Shown here piece after piece: positions 37,061-48,330 of a DNA stretch of 64,000 nucleotides. The translations under genes were made by a program, and so were the position numbers. The stretch comes from Karstenula rhodostoma CBS 690.94. Its lineage: Eukaryota > Ascomycota > Dothideomycetes > Pleosporales > Didymosphaeriaceae. The stretch spans positions 1,321,470 to 1,385,469 of the forward strand of contig MU001495.1 of NCBI GenBank assembly GCA_010093485.1. Reading direction: 5' to 3'. Each line of letters opens with the position of its first letter. Positions within the stretch are counted from its first letter, which is position 1. Under the pieces are notes generated by a model, which made no database searches, had not been told where the DNA came from, and saw only the letters and a list, made by a program, of their open reading frames with translations.

Positions 37061-39728
37061 TTAATCCCGTCTCACTTCCCATTCGAGCCTATCGGCAAGC
37101 ATCTCCCAAACGGGCTCCGCACCCACGCGTCCTACACTCCTCAATCCCGCCGTCACAAAAGGGAGCAACCGTCTGAATTCCTTATCAATACCTTCAAGCA
37201 CCACTTCCTGCCCATGTGTAACCGGCGAATCCGACGCAGCGCCCTCCTCGTCATTCCCAACATTATTACTATCAGAATCATCTTCTTCCAACTTTATGGA
37301 TAAGATAGACTTGCGGCGGGGTCTCTTCTTGTCAGTATTGCGTTGGCGCATCGATCTCGCATTGACGGCCTCTCGCCTTGCGTGATGCTGCGAATATGAA
37401 GCTGCAAGATCCAGCAGCAAGAGTATGGCCTTATAAATAGGCTTCAAGTTTTCAGAGAGTAGAGCCTGGTCCTGTAGTCTAGCGACGTACTTCATGTGAA
37501 TAGCCGACATCTCGTCAATATCTTCTGCTTTGCTCATGGCATTTTTCATGTCCGCAAAACAAGGGTCGATGACGGTTCCGGTCAAGTACGAGCGCAAGAC
37601 GTCGGCCAGCCAGATCAACCGCTGGCGGAGCTTATAACTTAGCTGGCGCAACCGGCCTTCTTGGATTTCGCGGACACTTTGAGGCGAGATACGCTGTAAT
37701 AGATATTTCGTACGATAGCATTGCAGAAGGAAGGTAGAAAGTTGCTGGTAGATGGGAATTGACGACCGTTGGATAATGTTCATGAGGGGCCAGGGCAGCT
37801 AGCGTGACTTAGTACAGCTCTGCCTGCCATCGTAAGACGTATATGTAGGGAGGACTTACGGCATAATCAAGCAAAATATGTGAGAGCATTTTGATAGAAG
37901 TAGAAAGAGACTTGGAGCTCTTGCGCACGGAGCGGACAATAATGCGCTCGGATTGGGACCTCGGTAATTCCGTGCTGAAGATGCCACGAGCAAGCTCGGT
38001 GAGAAGGAAACGATCATTCCAGGCGCGCTGGCTGATATCCATACGCTCGAAGATGGCGTCGGCGAAGTCTTGAAAGACGGAGCCGTTGGCACTCAGATAT
38101 ATGATTCTAAAGCTGTTCAGAGTCTCGATGAGGCCACAGTCGTTGAAAATATATTCTCGCAGCACGTTGAATGCAAGCGAGTATTTACTTTCGATCCACG
38201 TTTGGAACGCTGCCTGGAACAGTTCTGAGAAAGGTGAAAGGGGCAGATCAACAAAGCTGCCACATACTGCTTCGTGGTCCAGACGAGGCTCTTCAACGAT
38301 GGCTGGTAGACGAGAGGTGCGGATGCCCAATTTTTTGAGGAATACTACACTTTTACCAGTGTTGAAGATCTTCTGCGCCGCAGGCTCGAAGAAAGCTGGC
38401 GAGCGCAGCTTGTTCTCTTGACCGCGGCGGAGCACGAACCGATCATGCCATAGGAAGGACGCCTCACTACCAGAGTCATTTTCAAAGACGAAGAACGTCT
38501 CGTCGTTTAGACCAAGCTCGCCATTTTCCATCCACCTGCGCATGGGCTTCAAGTAGGTTTGGAGACACTCAAAGAAGATGTGTGACAGGAAGCGGAAGAC
38601 ATCCTGCTCCAGTGTCATTTGCGCAAGACTGACCTGGTCGAACAGTACCTCTAGGTGAATGAAAGGGTTGATGAGCAGCTGAGGTTCTATCTCTGCAACT
38701 ATCTGGGCTAAGCGTAGTATGGGTCGAGAGAATGCCCTCACGTTGTCGTGTAGTTCCAACAGACTTACGGTGGTAGGCTTTTCGGGCACTAGGTACTTCT
38801 GCTGAAGCAGAGCGAGCGACTGATGGTATTCCAACAACCGTTTCGACACAGCAGCTTCGAAAGTCTGAATGAGCGGCAATGATGACGGTCGCTTTAGCCA
38901 CTGCCGTAGCCGGTGGATGGCGCGACCTGTATCGCCCAACTCTGCGAGTAGATAGTTTGTCGTTCTTGTCATGGCGTGGCGGAGCTCGTACTCGGGTCCC
39001 ACGCGCCTGTCTGCATGGAACAAGGACGTTGGTAGACCAGCAAGCATGAAGAGGGTTTCCCTGACAGCTTGAAGCTCCGTGATGTCAACTTTCCCGTCTT
39101 CTGGTTCTGCTTCGTGTTTCCAAAATTGTGCCTCCTCTAACCTGTCAACGACAGCTGCATCCCCGGCGACAACGCAGGCTTGAGGGTCGTACGTGTCGTC
39201 TTCGCCCGCACTCGTCAGCGGCGAAGGCTTTGCGACTTCTCTCTTCGTTGGCAGCAGGTCGTCCCCGGAAGAGTCGGCGCCGTAATCGATGTCTTTCCAG
39301 ATGTCGTCGTCGCTGTAAGGATCATCATCCAAGATTTCCTTCCAGGTTAGCTCGGGCGGAGGTGTAGGCGGTCTCAGCAGCTCCAGGGCCTCGACCCGGG
39401 AATTTTCGGTCGGCTGATGTGAGAGCTGGAGCAGGAGCGACAGGCAGTCCGGGATCCACTTGCCGGGTCTATCGTTGATCTCCTTGACGCGCTCGTCCAA
39501 CGCATCGGCCAGGTCATCGCGGTTCAGGACGCGGAACTTTTCGTCCAGGCGGGCAAGAGTGGCCTGGACGTCGAACTGGTTCGTCCGGGCATACTGGTGG
39601 GCGCGCAGGCCGGCTTTGGCGATGTCCTGGGCGTGTCTGTATGCGCGCTTGTTCTCGACCGGGTCGAAGGCGAGGATGGAGTGGACCAGTTCGTCTGAGA
39701 GGGCTGCCACTTTTGCGTTCTGCGCCAT
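37061..39728 (-). CDS. mod21: Gamma-tubulin complex component 5 (Mod21-like)
   Basis: A GCP-family subunit of the gamma-tubulin ring complex, which nucleates microtubules at spindle pole bodies and other organising centres. Exons are 39728-37860 and 37798-37061, with a 61-nt intron (GTAAGT...TACTAAG...TAG). The product is 868 aa. Residues 1-120 resemble the GCP5/Mod21 N-terminal region, followed by an acidic Asp-rich linker (about 132-160). The grip1 segment starts near residue 220 (ETLFMLAGLPTSLF). Grip2 includes LPWPL at 624-628, created exactly across the splice junction, which confirms the intron. A basic KKRPRRK and an acidic loop lie near the C-terminus. I chose ATG 39728 because the 135 codons upstream are low-complexity promoter-like sequence. 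The gene is divergent from the mannosyltransferase. GCP5 is favoured over GCP4 or GCP6 by the N-terminus; the assignment within the family is fairly sure. Confidence 0.88.
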
Positions 39729-40126
39729 GTGGACCTGCGCTGTCTCTTCGCACGGGGCCGCGGCTGGCGGCTGGCGGCTGGCAGTTGGCAGTTGGCGAGA
39801 TACATACACAGGACGCGTCGCATGCATGACGCGCGTGTTGTTTCGGAGACGTCGGTGCCGTTCCGCCCCGCCCCGCCCCGCCGACAGGCACCCAGGCTTA
39901 TTGGCGCGTACTGGAGAAGGAGGTCCTGGCGGCGCAACGGCAACGGGACTCGTGGAGCGCAATGGGCCCCAGAGCCCAGAGCAGCACCAGCAGACCCTAG
40001 AGCACATGCACACTAGCCCCGTCGCCGTGCCGCTCAGACTGACTACACAGTAGTACGTACGCAGAGGGCGTGTCCAAGTCTTGTACGCTGCCGCCACCGA
40101 CACGGCTGCCACACCCGCGCGCAACC
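39729..40126. promoter_or_regulatory. Divergent promoter region of mod21 and the GT15 gene
   Basis: A 398-bp GC-rich interval between two start codons pointing apart. It contains three tandem CCGCCCC-type units near 39866-39885 and heptamer repeats (GGCTGGC, then AGTTGGC) at about 39766-39797. Both could bind zinc-finger regulators, but I cannot name any. Confidence 0.5.
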
Positions 40127-41558
40127 ATGGCAATTCCCAAAGCGATGCGCGTCCTGGGCGGCGCCACGTTCCTCGTCTTCCTCTTCGTGCTCGTCACCCT
40201 CTACCGCAGCGACCCCACGGCCATCAAGCTGCCCACGGGCGGCATCAAAGAGGGCATCCTGCCGGGCCCGCGCCCGCAGGGCTGGGACCACGACCCCCAG
40301 CTGGATCGTGAGTGTTGCGTGCTCGTGGCGCGCCAGAGAGCACTTCGCTAACTGTCGATGCAGCGTCCGGCGAGGCCCCCGAGCCGCTGCGCCGCGTCAA
40401 CGGCAACAACTATGCCCCCGACAACGCCAACAGCGACCGCATCAACGCGACGCTACTGAGTCTGGTGCGCAACGAGGAGCTCGCCGACATGCTGCAGAGC
40501 ATGCACGACCTCGAGCGCACCTGGAACCACAAGTTCAACTACCCCTGGACCTTCTTCAACGACGTGCCCTTCACCGACGACTTCAAGCAGAAAACGACGG
40601 CCGCCACAAACGCAAAGACGTCGTACCACACCATCCCCAAGGCCCACTGGGACATACCCTCGTGGATCAACAAGGACCTCTACGCCGCCTCTAAGAAGGC
40701 GCTCGCAGACAAGGGCGTCCAGTACTCCGAGATGGACTCGTACCACCAGATGTGCCGCTGGAACAGCGGCGTCTTCTACCAGCACGACGCCCTTAAGGAC
40801 GTCCAGTACTACTGGCGCGTCGAGCCCAAGGTCCACTTCTTCTGCGGCGTCGACTACGATGTCTTCCGCTGGATGCAGGACCACAACAAGACGTACGGCT
40901 TTACGCTGACCCTGCTCGACTCTCCCGACAGCGTCAAGAGCTTGTGGCCCGAGACCCTCAAGTTCCTGGCCGACCATCCCGAGCACGAGGCTAAGAACAA
41001 CGCCAAAGGCTTCCTGACGGAGGAGAAGGAGAAGGGCCACAACCACATCACCGGCGGGTATTCTACCTGCCACTTCTGGTCCAACTTTGAGATCGCCGAT
41101 CTGAGCCTGTGGAGGAGCAAGGCGTACACGCAGTACTTTGAGCACCTCGACAAGGCTGGCGGCTTCTTCTATGAGCGCTGGGGTGATGCACCAGTCCACA
41201 GCGTGGCCGTCGGCTTGTTCGAGGATAAGAGCAAGGTCCATTGGTTTGTCACCCCTCCCGCTTCGCAAATTACGCCCCTCCTCTCTTAACCATGCCCTTC
41301 CGCGACCGTGCCGCTGCTGCACAAGCGATTGCCCCCCAGAACGACGCAAAAAATTCACACGGAATCACAGGCAAGCCCAATCATTCGCTAACGAACAACA
41401 GGTTCCGCGACATTGGATACCAGCACATTCCCTTCTTCAACTGCCCCAACAACGGGAAGTGCTCTGGCTGCGAGCCTGGCCGCTTCACCGATGGCGAGGA
41501 CTGGCTCAACTCGCAAGACTGCCGCAACGTTTGGTTCCAGAACGCCGGCATGGACTAA
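40127..41558 (+). CDS. Alpha-1,2-mannosyltransferase, GT15 (Kre2/Mnt1/Ktr) family
   Basis: A Golgi type II membrane enzyme that adds alpha-1,2-mannose from GDP-mannose to O- and N-linked glycans of cell-wall proteins. Exons are 40127-40307, 40364-41243 and 41402-41558; the introns (56 and 158 nt) have GT-AG ends and keep frame. The product is 405 aa, close to yeast Ktr proteins. Residues about 8-26 form the single signal-anchor helix, followed by a Pro/Gly-rich stem. GT15 hallmarks are YPWTFFNDVPF, SYHQMCRWNSG, WRVEP...FFCGVDYD, the HFWSNFEI segment whose Glu is thought to be catalytic, and ERWGDAPVHS. HWFRDIGY is rebuilt across the second splice site. The C-terminus carries the Cys-rich NCPNNGKCSGC segment typical of the family. 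Which Ktr paralogue it is cannot be settled here. Confidence 0.93.
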
Positions 41559-42030
41559 GCTGCCACACGTGCTTGTACTCTTCTCCGTCATTAGAGCCAT
41601 GTCTGTACATCTTCGCGGTCGCTGGACGACCCTCGCTTATACTTATGCTTTGTACGATAGGTGTATATGCTGCCGTGACATATGCAGATCATGTACATAT
41701 CTTCAGGGATTTGAGGGTATGATACAGCGGAGCTCGGTACCGCTGCACGGGATAAATGGGGATGGCGTTTGGGAACACTGTTACGTTCGAACCATGTCTG
41801 TGGCTGGATCTGACATCTTTGTATGTCTCACACATGCATAAAACTAAAAGCATAGCATATAGCAACGGACAATACAGGGTCGTTTTTCTCTTGGTATCGA
41901 TTCACTCTTTTTGGTGTTTGAAAATGCATGTGCGACCAATAAACGCCCACCTAGCACCAATAAAAAAAACCCCAAAGCCATTCCGTCCCAATGCAGCCCC
42001 ACTCCATCTCTGTGCTCATGCCTCATCAAC
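41559..42030. other. Convergent intergenic region (GT15 and ADE6 3' ends)
   Basis: 472 bp between two converging stop codons. AT-rich near 41830-41990 with AATAAA-like strings on the plus strand (for example CCAATAAAA at about 41957-41965), as expected for 3' ends. No gene or repeat is seen. Confidence 0.5.
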
Positions 42031-45000
42031 CTACCCAACCCACCTCCTTGCACTCCTAAACATGCGTGCCCACGGTCCCACCTCACCCCACTCGTTCTGC
42101 CTGGGCACGTAACTCCCCACCTCCTTCAGAATCGTCCGCTCGGGATGCGGCATCAGCGCCAACACCTTGCCATCCCTACTCCTCACCGCCGTGATTCCCT
42201 TGGGGCTTCCATTCGGGTTGTAAGGGTACTTCTCCGTGACCTTCCCATGGTTGTCTACATACCGCATGGCAACGAGGCCCTCATTGTACAGAGTCTCGGG
42301 GTTATGCGAGCCGGGTGCGAAGTGCGCGCGGCCCTCGCCGTGGGCCGTCACGATGGGAAGCTTGGAGCCGTGCATGCCGTGCAGGAAGACGGAGGGCTGC
42401 TGGTCGGGCGTGGCGGGCGCGTTGATGACCTCGACCATGGCCACGCGCGCTTCGTACTGCTCCGAAGTATTCCGCTCGAAGCTGGGCCAAGCCTCCGCGC
42501 CGGGAACAAGCTCCTTTAGCTTGGAGAGAAACTGGCATCCATTGCACACGCCGAGGGCAAACGTGTCCTTTCTTTCGAAGAATGTCTTGAATTCAGAGCG
42601 CGTCGCTGGGTGCAGGAGAACAGATTTCGCCCAGCCTTGTCCTGCGCCGAGCACGTCGCCATAGGAGAAGCCACCACAGGCAGCAAGTCCTGTAAATTGG
42701 CTGAGCGAGACACGTCCCGAGATTAGATCGGTCATGTGGACGTCGATGGCAGAGAAGCCGGAGTTGGAGAAGGCGAAGGCCATTTCAGCTTGGCCGTTGA
42801 CGCCTTCTTCTCTGAGGATGGCGACGCGAGGCTTGTTTGTGAAGGGCGAAGTAAGAGAAGCCTTCAGCGGAAGAATGCTTTCTTTCGGATTGTAGGTTAG
42901 GTTGTATGAAAGACCGGGGTCGGAGTCGTCCTGGATGGAAGAGAATTCTTGGTCTGCGCACTCGGGGTTGTCGCGTAGGCGCTGGAGCAGATAGCTTGTT
43001 GAGGCCCAGCGTTGTTGAAGCTTGGAGCGAGAAGCGCGATAGATGACTTGAGAGCCAAAGGCGAAGCTGATCTCCTGCTTCGAGGCTGCGGGTACGCGCC
43101 CAATTTTCTTGATCATGCCCGATGGTGGTCCGCACGTAGCGAAACAACGGTTGAAGTTGACTTCATCCTTTTTGCGGACCTGGAACACGGCGCCGAGCTC
43201 CTCATTAAATAACGTTTCAACGATGTCCTTTGTGTCGGGCGACTTCGCAATGCCATCGAGCATGACTTCCAGTCCACAGCGTCCAGCGAACATCATTTCC
43301 ACAAGAGTGGTGAACAGCCCACCGTCCGAGCGGTCGTGATATGCGAGCACGATGCCTGAGTCATGAAGCTGTTCAACTGCGTCATAGTAGTCTTTGAGCA
43401 CATCTGCGTCCCAAACATCTGGCGCTTCATCGCCGACCTGTCCAAATGTCTGCGCGAGGGCGGAACCACCCATGTTCTTCTTACCGGCGGCGAGATCGAC
43501 AAACATGAGGACTGTTTCACCAACATCGTCGAGGCGTTCCAGAGCAGGTGTCCAGGTGCGGTCGATGCGGTTTATGGGGGCGAAGGCGGTGATGACTAGT
43601 GACATAGGAGCGGTGACTTCTTTGGCCTCGTTGGTATCCTGATCTTTCCACTTCATCTTCATGCTCATAGAATCTTTGCCGACAGGGATAGAGATGCCTA
43701 GGCGTGGGCAAAGATCCATACCGATAGCCTCGACAGCCTCGTACAGCGCAGCGCCCTCACCAGGGTGGTTAGAAGCGGACATCCAGTTCGCAGACAGAGA
43801 TACTCTTGACAGTCTATCGAACAAGCTAGCAGCAGCCAAATTCATGAGAGACTCGGCAACGGCCATCCTAGCTGATGCTGCAGGGGAAATGAGGGCAAGC
43901 GTAGGCTTCTCGCCCATGGCCATCGCCTCGCCGGTTTTGACACCAGCTAAGAGCGAGGTGGCGGTCACTGAGACATCAGCAACGGGTGTTTGCCACTTTC
44001 CAACCATCTGATCACGGACAGTCAAACCACCAACAGTACGGTCGCCGATCGTGATGAGGAAAGATTTCGAGCCCACGGCAGGAAGTGCAAGCACTCGGTC
44101 CACAGCTTCAGGCAATAGACCATCCTTGGGTGTCTCTGGCAGGTATATGGACAGACTGCTGTCAAATGCGGGCAATCTCGGCTTCCGCGACTCAACAATG
44201 CGCGACATTTTTGGCGGTTTTCCGAAGAGGATTTGCATGGGAAGATCGATTGGGGTGGGCGTGCCTTGTGACTCCTTGTCTTTCAGAACCAAACGTTGTT
44301 CTTTTGTCGCCGTGCCTACAACCGAAAAACCGCAACGTTCGCGCTTGCAGATGCGCTTGAAGAGATCCAAGTCGTCCGGTCCCACAGCAAGTACATATCG
44401 CTCTTGTGATTCATTGCACCAGATCTGGAGCGGGCTCATGCCTCGGTCGGCACTGTCCACTTCCCTAAGCTCAAAGATGGCACCGAGTCCAGAGTCGTGG
44501 ACGAGCTCTGGCAGAGCGTTGGACAGGCCGCCGGCACCGACGTCGTGGATGAAAAGGATCGGGTTCTTGTCGCCCATGGACCGGCAAGTGTCGATGACTT
44601 CCTGCGCTCTCCGCTGGACTTCAGGGTTTCCTCGCTGGACACTAGCAAAGTCAAGCTCGACCTTGCCTTCCCCAGATTGCACACTGGATGCAGCACCGCC
44701 ACCAAGACCGATGAGCATGGCAGGTCCACCGATGACCAGTAGGTGTGAGCCCGGCGGGACGATATCGGGATCCTTGAGGGCATGCTGCGGTCTGACCGTT
44801 CCCACACCTCCAGCCAGCATGATGGGCTTGTGATATCCACGAATCTCGGTTTCCTTCTCGTTGGTGAACACACGAACAAGCAGTGTTCTAAAGTACCCAA
44901 TTGTACATGGCCGCCCAAACTCGTTGTTGAAGGCAGCGCTGCCGATGGGCGCTTCGAGCATGATGTCCAGACTGCTCGCAATGTGTGCTGGCTTGCCCAC

Positions 45001-46134
45001 GTCGTTGAGCTCCCATGGCTGCTCGTGCCCTGGTATAAGGAGGTCGGATACAGTGAAACCTGCCAACCCAGCCTTCGGCCTCGAGCCTCTGCCCACAGCG
45101 CCCTCGTCTCTGATCTCGCCACCCGAGCCCGTAGCAGCGCCAGGAAACGGCGAGACGGCTGTAGGATGATTGTGCGTCTCCACCTTGCAGAGAATATGCA
45201 CCGTCTCCTTTGTGCCAGTCCACTCGCCGGTCAACGTGTTGGGCGCCCAAAAGCTGGCCTCCTCGCCCTGGAGCACAGCAGCATTGTCGCTGTACGCGCT
45301 CACCACATGCTCCGGGTGCTTCTGATGCGTGTTCCGGATCATGCCGAACAGCGAGTGGCTTTTGCGCATGCCGTCAACGGTGAAGTCGGCATTGAACTGC
45401 TTGTGCCTGCAATGCTCCGAGTTGACCTGCGCGAACATGAACAGCTCTACGTCCACCGGGCCTCGCTTGAGCTCCTGCGAATATGCCTCGACCAGGTACT
45501 CGATCTCCGACTTGTCCATGGCGAGGCCCAGCTCCTGGTTCGCATGTTCCAGCGCAGCATGAGGGCTGCTATACTCGTCGAAGCTTATGGTTGTGGCCTG
45601 TGTGGGTTCGTGCTCGCCGAAAAGCAGATCGAGATCTGGCGCAGAGCGACTGATGGTCTGGGTCATGCGGTCGTGGAGAGAGTCTGCGTCGGGGATCTCG
45701 TCGGCAGCGCGCGGCTTGTCGAAGGTCGCGGCGAGGACCATGCCACGCTCGATGCGCTTTACGGCATGGTCGAGCGTGCATGTGCGTGCGATCATGGTAG
45801 CCAGAGAGCTCCATGGCGAGATGGTGCCCGGGCGCGGGCAGACGTAGAAGAGCACGGTGCCGTCGTCGGCGGCCGCGGTGGCGGTGGGGGTTTGGACGGC
45901 GTGGATGAGGGTTTGCGAGAGCCCGTCCTCCCGCTGCGGATACTCGCCATAGTGCAGTATCTGCTCGAGCGTCTTCAATTCCTCGGCGCTCAGCTCTTTG
46001 GTCGGATTGACATAGTGCACCCAAAGCGCGCGCACTTCAGTTGCGCCGATCGCTGCGGCCAGGCGCTTCAGACGGAAGTCCGAGAAGGCCAAAGATCCAG
46101 GCAGCACGAGGTAGGGGCTCTCCTCCGACGCCAT
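42031..46134 (-). CDS. ADE6: Phosphoribosylformylglycinamidine synthase (FGAM synthase)
   Basis: Catalyses step four of de novo purine synthesis: FGAR + Gln + ATP to FGAM + Glu, in the cytosol. It is an uninterrupted 1367-aa frame, close to the size of yeast Ade6 (about 1358). Domain order is that of large single-chain PurL: N-terminal PurS-like domain (1-150) and a linker with VNSEHCRHKQFNADF (near 245). The two AIR-synthase-like ATP-binding halves contain HNHPTAVSPFPGAATGSGG, HDVGAGGLSN and CNESQERY. The C-terminal class I glutamine amidotransferase has nucleophile Cys1197 in GVCNGCQF and PHPERT near the end. I chose ATG 46134 (MASEESPYLVLPGS); an in-frame ATG ten codons upstream is possible. 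COX6 lies upstream in the same orientation, with no sign of co-regulation. Confidence 0.96.
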   Translation of the reverse strand: MASEESPYLVLPGSLAFSDFRLKRLAAAIGATEVRALWVHYVNPTKELSAEELKTLEQILHYGEYPQREDGLSQTLIHAVQTPTATAAADDGTVLFYVCPRPGTISPWSSLATMIARTCTLDHAVKRIERGMVLAATFDKPRAADEIPDADSLHDRMTQTISRSAPDLDLLFGEHEPTQATTISFDEYSSPHAALEHANQELGLAMDKSEIEYLVEAYSQELKRGPVDVELFMFAQVNSEHCRHKQFNADFTVDGMRKSHSLFGMIRNTHQKHPEHVVSAYSDNAAVLQGEEASFWAPNTLTGEWTGTKETVHILCKVETHNHPTAVSPFPGAATGSGGEIRDEGAVGRGSRPKAGLAGFTVSDLLIPGHEQPWELNDVGKPAHIASSLDIMLEAPIGSAAFNNEFGRPCTIGYFRTLLVRVFTNEKETEIRGYHKPIMLAGGVGTVRPQHALKDPDIVPPGSHLLVIGGPAMLIGLGGGAASSVQSGEGKVELDFASVQRGNPEVQRRAQEVIDTCRSMGDKNPILFIHDVGAGGLSNALPELVHDSGLGAIFELREVDSADRGMSPLQIWCNESQERYVLAVGPDDLDLFKRICKRERCGFSVVGTATKEQRLVLKDKESQGTPTPIDLPMQILFGKPPKMSRIVESRKPRLPAFDSSLSIYLPETPKDGLLPEAVDRVLALPAVGSKSFLITIGDRTVGGLTVRDQMVGKWQTPVADVSVTATSLLAGVKTGEAMAMGEKPTLALISPAASARMAVAESLMNLAAASLFDRLSRVSLSANWMSASNHPGEGAALYEAVEAIGMDLCPRLGISIPVGKDSMSMKMKWKDQDTNEAKEVTAPMSLVITAFAPINRIDRTWTPALERLDDVGETVLMFVDLAAGKKNMGGSALAQTFGQVGDEAPDVWDADVLKDYYDAVEQLHDSGIVLAYHDRSDGGLFTTLVEMMFAGRCGLEVMLDGIAKSPDTKDIVETLFNEELGAVFQVRKKDEVNFNRCFATCGPPSGMIKKIGRVPAASKQEISFAFGSQVIYRASRSKLQQRWASTSYLLQRLRDNPECADQEFSSIQDDSDPGLSYNLTYNPKESILPLKASLTSPFTNKPRVAILREEGVNGQAEMAFAFSNSGFSAIDVHMTDLISGRVSLSQFTGLAACGGFSYGDVLGAGQGWAKSVLLHPATRSEFKTFFERKDTFALGVCNGCQFLSKLKELVPGAEAWPSFERNTSEQYEARVAMVEVINAPATPDQQPSVFLHGMHGSKLPIVTAHGEGRAHFAPGSHNPETLYNEGLVAMRYVDNHGKVTEKYPYNPNGSPKGITAVRSRDGKVLALMPHPERTILKEVGSYVPRQNEWGEVGPWARMFRSARRWVG

Positions 46135-46730
46135 TGTGTTGTCGTGGTGGCAGGAGAAGGACAAGGGGTAGCCGGCGGGCGATGGCGGGGTGGATGCGGA
46201 TGGCTAAAAGATAAATAATTTTGGCGCTTACCGTCAGGCAGGGCAGCCCGATGACTGGACCTATGCACCTAACAAAGAAGAATCCACCCGACTTCTGGCA
46301 GTCCTCCATTTCCACCGACTACTGGTAGGCGCCGTTGACTTGTCTCTGCTCAGTTGCAGATACATCTTCTGCTGGTCTCCTGCAATTCGAGTACATCAGG
46401 CGACATGTGCAGACAACAGGATGCTGCGCAGACCTAGGATAGAGAAGAGGAATTGGCTTGTCACTGCAGCTGCATCTCACGGGCGAGGGAGGCGGAAGCA
46501 AAAAGGAACTCTGTACAGCAACTACTGCGGCGTACCGCTTCTACGTCCCCTTCCACGCCCTCGATCCCGTCCAGGCTGCAGTAAAAACTCACACTTATGG
46601 TACAGCGTCCCATCCCTCCCATCTCGTGTTCCAAACCTCTAGACGCTAAGAAATCGAGACGGTGACATTGGTAGTCGCCGTGATTTACTCCTCTGGGAGG
46701 GACGGGAGGTATTGCAGTGATGCGAGCAGT
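46135..46730. promoter_or_regulatory. ADE6 upstream region and COX6 3' flank
   Basis: 596 bp between the ADE6 start and the COX6 stop, both genes on the minus strand. It must hold the ADE6 promoter. I see no convincing TATA box or named factor site. A minus-strand GTAAGC at about 46229 could be a 5'-UTR intron donor, but no well-placed acceptor supports it. Confidence 0.4.
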
Positions 46731-47553
46731 TTACTTCTCCTCCGGGTACAGGGTCTCCTTTAGCGGAATGCCGAGCTCCTCACGTATCGGCTCGAGCTCC
46801 TGGAGGTACTCCTCGTACTGGTTCTTGTTCTCGACCTTGAATTTGATGCCTGCATCGCCATGTTAGTAAGCGTACGTCAACCGTAGTTTGTGCCGCAATA
46901 GGGAGCACATGTGCCACATTTGCGGCGTGGTAGCTTCGAGGAATCTCGTCGCTGGGCAGCTAGACATGTATTATATGTGTCTTGATAGACGTACCCTCGA
47001 AAACCCGGACAGCGGAGGGGAAGTCGTTGACGCGGCGCGCAGCACGAAGAGCAGCGGTGATGACCGTGGGCGAGGGGACGAGATCGTAGGCGAAGCAGTT
47101 GTTCAGGTTTCGCTGTGCGTCCGTTAATTCCAAGTCCTCCATTGAGCGGCTCTTCGCTCCTCGCAGAGCTCCGGGATCGCGGTGCCGGATCCTTGCTCTC
47201 GACGGGCTGTAGACGTACCTGGAGCTCGAAAACATCGTTGACCTTGTCAAACTCCTTCTCGTATCTGCAGCGAAGCAAGTCAAGTCAGCAACACAGCTCT
47301 AGCACAGTGCAACGGAGCTCAATGGCTCCCTCCCTAGCCGAGGGACTCCCATCCCCTACGCGGCTACGTCACCCCTCCACGGTGCGTCATACCTGGCAGT
47401 GAACTCCTCGAACGTCTCCTCGGCGTGGTCGCTGCATCGGATGGCCGACTGGGAGAAGGCACGCTGGGCGGTCCAGGCGACGGGGCTGGCGCGGTAGGCC
47501 GGGACTCGTAGGCCCACGCGGGAGACCCTCGATGCGGCGCGCACGAAAGACAT
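46731..47553 (-). CDS. COX6: Cytochrome c oxidase subunit VI (COX5A homologue)
   Basis: A nuclear-encoded matrix-side subunit of respiratory complex IV in the mitochondrial inner membrane. Four exons: 47553-47393, 47264-47219, 47112-46995 and 46849-46731; introns are 128, 106 and 145 nt with GT-AG ends. The product is 147 aa. The first roughly 37 residues (SFVRAASRVSRVGLRVPAYR...) are Arg/Ser-rich without acidic residues, a typical mitochondrial presequence. The mature part has the family signature EETFEEFTARYEKEFD, then RNLNNCFAYDLVPSP, RAARRVNDFPSAVRVFEGIK and YLQELEPIREELGIPLKETLYP. This order matches fungal Cox6 throughout and confirms all three splices, including the 46-nt second exon. 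Confidence 0.95.
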
Positions 47554-48330
47554 GGCTGCTCAATGGCCGGGCGGAAAGCTGTGAAGGCGGTTTCGGGAGC
47601 GGGCGGGCGCGCAATTGGGGATTGGGGCGAAGGGAGAGCGGAGGTGGTGTCGGCGGGTGGAGGCAGGTTAGCTGATGTCGAAGCTTGGGTTTTGCGTTGC
47701 AGCTGCACCATCACCTGAGGCGAGCTTGGCGCCTTTGATACGTTTGCGCACAAAAGCGGGCCGCCCGGAACCGTGCCTTCATTTCGGACCATCGAATGAC
47801 ACTAAGCCGTCTCATCGGGCATCGAGCACACGCACGCGCCATGGTGGTGATTATGCATTATTCTCATTGCTACTCCGTACATAAACACAGGAACACCATC
47901 ATCGTACATGCTGTCTAATCGCTTGGACATCCACCCAGGATGCGACTTTTCGTAAGGAGCGCCCAGATGACAAACTCCAAGACGCGTGATAATTACAAGG
48001 AGATACTGAACTTGCCCTCCATGGTTTGGTCGTAATGAAATGCAACGGTTGGGAGGCGCGGCATCATCATAAGTGATAAGCTTTTCGTTGGCAGGCCGAA
48101 AGCCATTGCATCAGCGGCGAAGCCTCGGCCCTCCAGATTCAACAAGCATGCGCGAACTCGGTGAGACTGTTGCAAAAGCCTCAGGTGCAGAGGTCAGATC
48201 AAAAGTGAGTCGACGCTTCACTCAATCCTCGCTCGCATCACCAAAGCGGAATCCCACACGTCTCAAACTCGTGTCCGCACTTGCGCTAACTGCCTCCCTG
48301 ACCGTGACAACTACGCCAGAAGAAGCGGAA
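47554..48330. promoter_or_regulatory. COX6 promoter region and elongase 3' flank
   Basis: 777 bp. Two minus-strand CCAAT pentamers at 47614-47618 and 47621-47625 lie about 60-70 bp upstream of the COX6 start. CCAAT boxes bound by the HAP complex commonly control respiratory genes in fungi, so they are plausible sites; this is an inference from motif and position only. Nothing else is recognised. Confidence 0.4.

Noticed and set aside
40453..41358. 301-codon open frame on the minus strand
   Set aside because: Antisense shadow of the GT15 gene, Val/Leu/Glu-rich with no domain.
44782..46218. 478-codon open frame on the plus strand
   Set aside because: It lies antisense to the strongly conserved ADE6 reading frame and has the His/Arg/Val-rich composition of a codon shadow.
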